From CBDCWT01 sp965223305 (GTDB taxonomy: Bacteria; Planctomycetota; Planctomycetia; Pirellulales; Pirellulaceae), in assembly GCA_965223305.1 (NCBI GenBank), contig CBDCWT010000011.1, positions 73,829 through 137,828 on the forward strand: 64,000 nt of DNA, in the 5' to 3' direction. The notes below the pieces were generated by a model. The model was not told the origin of the DNA, did no database searches, and saw only the letters and a list, made by a program, of their open reading frames with translations. This document shows, piece by piece, positions 63,113-64,000 of this stretch; within the stretch, counting starts at the first letter, position 1, and every line of letters starts with the position of its first letter. The position numbers were made by a program, and so were the translations under genes.

Positions 63113-64000
63113 ATGAACCGATCTGCACACTCTACTTTGTTCGTCGCGCTGACTCTACTGCTGGCCTGCTGGACCTCGAGCGCCGCGGCGGACGACGGCA
63201 AGCTGCGCATTATCTGCTTCGGCGCTCATCCCGACGACGCAGAGTACAAGAGCGGTGGGGCCGCGGCGCTGTGGGCCAAACAGGGCCATCATGTGAAGCT
63301 GGTCTCGGTAACCAACGGAGACATCGGCCATTGGCAGATGCCGGCGGCCCACTGGCAAAGCGGCGCACGGCGGAGTCTGCCGAAGTTGCCAAGCGACTAG
63401 GCGTCACTTCGCAAGTGCTCGATATCCACGACGGCGAGCTGATGCCGACCCTCGAGCACCGCCGCACGATCACTCGATTGATCCGGGATTGGAACGCCGA
63501 TATCGTCATCGCTCACCGACCATGGGACTATCATCCCGACCACCGCTATGTGGGCGTACTCGTTCAAGATGCTGCTTACATGGTGACGGTGCCCTTCTTC
63601 TGCCCCGATACACCGCATCTGACGAAGAATCCGGTGTTCCTCTACTCCAGCGACCGTTTTCAGAAACCGTATCCCTTTGAAGCAGACATCGCGGTTGCCA
63701 TCGACGACGTCTTCGACCAGAAAGTGGATGCCCTGCTGGCACTACGCCTCGCAGACATTCGAAGGAGGCGCAAACGGCAGCGCCGAGCGAGCGGGCCCAG
63801 GCGCCTCCGGCGTCGCGTCCCCGAGGAACGCCGTAAATGGCTGCGCGACCGCTGGGATCGCCGTGCGGGTAGTGAAGCGACTCGGTTTCGCGCAGCCTTG
63901 GTGCACTGGTACGGGGCCGACCGAGCCAAGAACGTCAAGTACGCCGAGGCATTCGAGATCTGTGAGTACGGCCGCCAGCCATCGGACGCCGATGTCCGGA
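63113..64000 (+). CDS. Exported LmbE/PIG-L deacetylase, partial and frameshifted
   Basis: Cut by the window end. A signal peptide (SAHSTLFVALTLLLACWTSSAAA) precedes the zinc motif CFGAHPDDAEYKSGG. After HWQM one base seems to be missing near 63340; the next frame reads AGGPLAKRRTAESAEVAKRLGV, then IAHRPWDYHPDHRYVGVLVQDAAYM with the second metal site. Between about 63740 and 63820 a third frame gives HYASQTFEGG, where homologues have a HASQ-type motif, before KWLRDRWDRRAG returns, so a pair of compensating errors is likely. The last part KNVKYAEAFEICEYG fits the family. Zinc-dependent N-deacetylation of an amino sugar is the expected reaction. Confidence 0.85.

Overview
The window is chromosomal DNA of a planctomycete, most like the Pirellulales. 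The evidence is a DUF1549/DUF1553 cytochrome next to a DUF1501 protein, several Tat-targeted periplasmic enzymes, DUF4159 and SUMF1-type proteins, J-domain-like and zinc-ribbon membrane proteins, and the short GC-rich palindromes common between genes in that phylum. It holds no rRNA and no recognisable phage or plasmid. One tRNA-Leu(GAG) is present.

Layout. 0.1-6 kb (minus): DUF1501, planctomycete cytochrome, metallophosphoesterase. 6-9.6 kb: repeat-rich DNA, a PD-(D/E)XK-like protein, a 179-bp palindromic element, pyrE and the tRNA. 9.6-16.2 kb: HTTM pair, TIM-barrel isomerase, serine hydrolase, isochorismatase-ThuA fusion. 16.2-22.8 kb (minus): moxR, DUF58, BatA-like and VWA-like genes as one operon, with a DUF4159 gene divergent from it. 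25.6-33.8 kb: DUF2617, CPBP protease, zinc ribbon, Na+/solute symporter, accB-accC, PPi-type phosphofructokinase. 33.8-38.6 kb (minus): phosphodiesterase, hisB, hisC, hisD, J-domain-like protein. 38.6-40.3 kb: second copy of the palindromic element, a GxxExxY protein and a hairpin-bearing tandem array. 40.3-50.9 kb: HpcH/HpaI aldolase, DUF1611 with a dipeptide epimerase, nucleotide-sugar enzymes, lipase, ruvX, anti-sigma-like protein, lnt. 51-59.6 kb: two small cell-envelope genes, zinc-ribbon membrane protein, gyrA-ugd, SUMF1-like protein. 59.9-64 kb: Gfo/Idh/MocA oxidoreductase, M23 peptidase, LmbE-like deacetylase cut by the window edge.

How genes work together. The moxR cluster is a typical MoxR-AAA/von Willebrand set thought to act as a chaperone or signalling unit at the membrane. 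accBC supplies malonyl-CoA. hisDCB is a partial histidine operon. UDPGP, manC and ugd give activated sugars for envelope polysaccharide. DUF1611 and the epimerase probably recycle murein peptides.

Quality. Eight genes are split by frameshifts although each piece is well conserved. In accC and the phosphofructokinase (30.9-33.7 kb) about 16 extra bases occur, mostly in homopolymers, which points to sequencing or assembly error and not to gene decay. The most unusual biology is the GxxExxY locus, whose 3' end has been copied in tandem with a long hairpin, and the near-identical palindromic elements that both lie next to PD-(D/E)XK-type genes.
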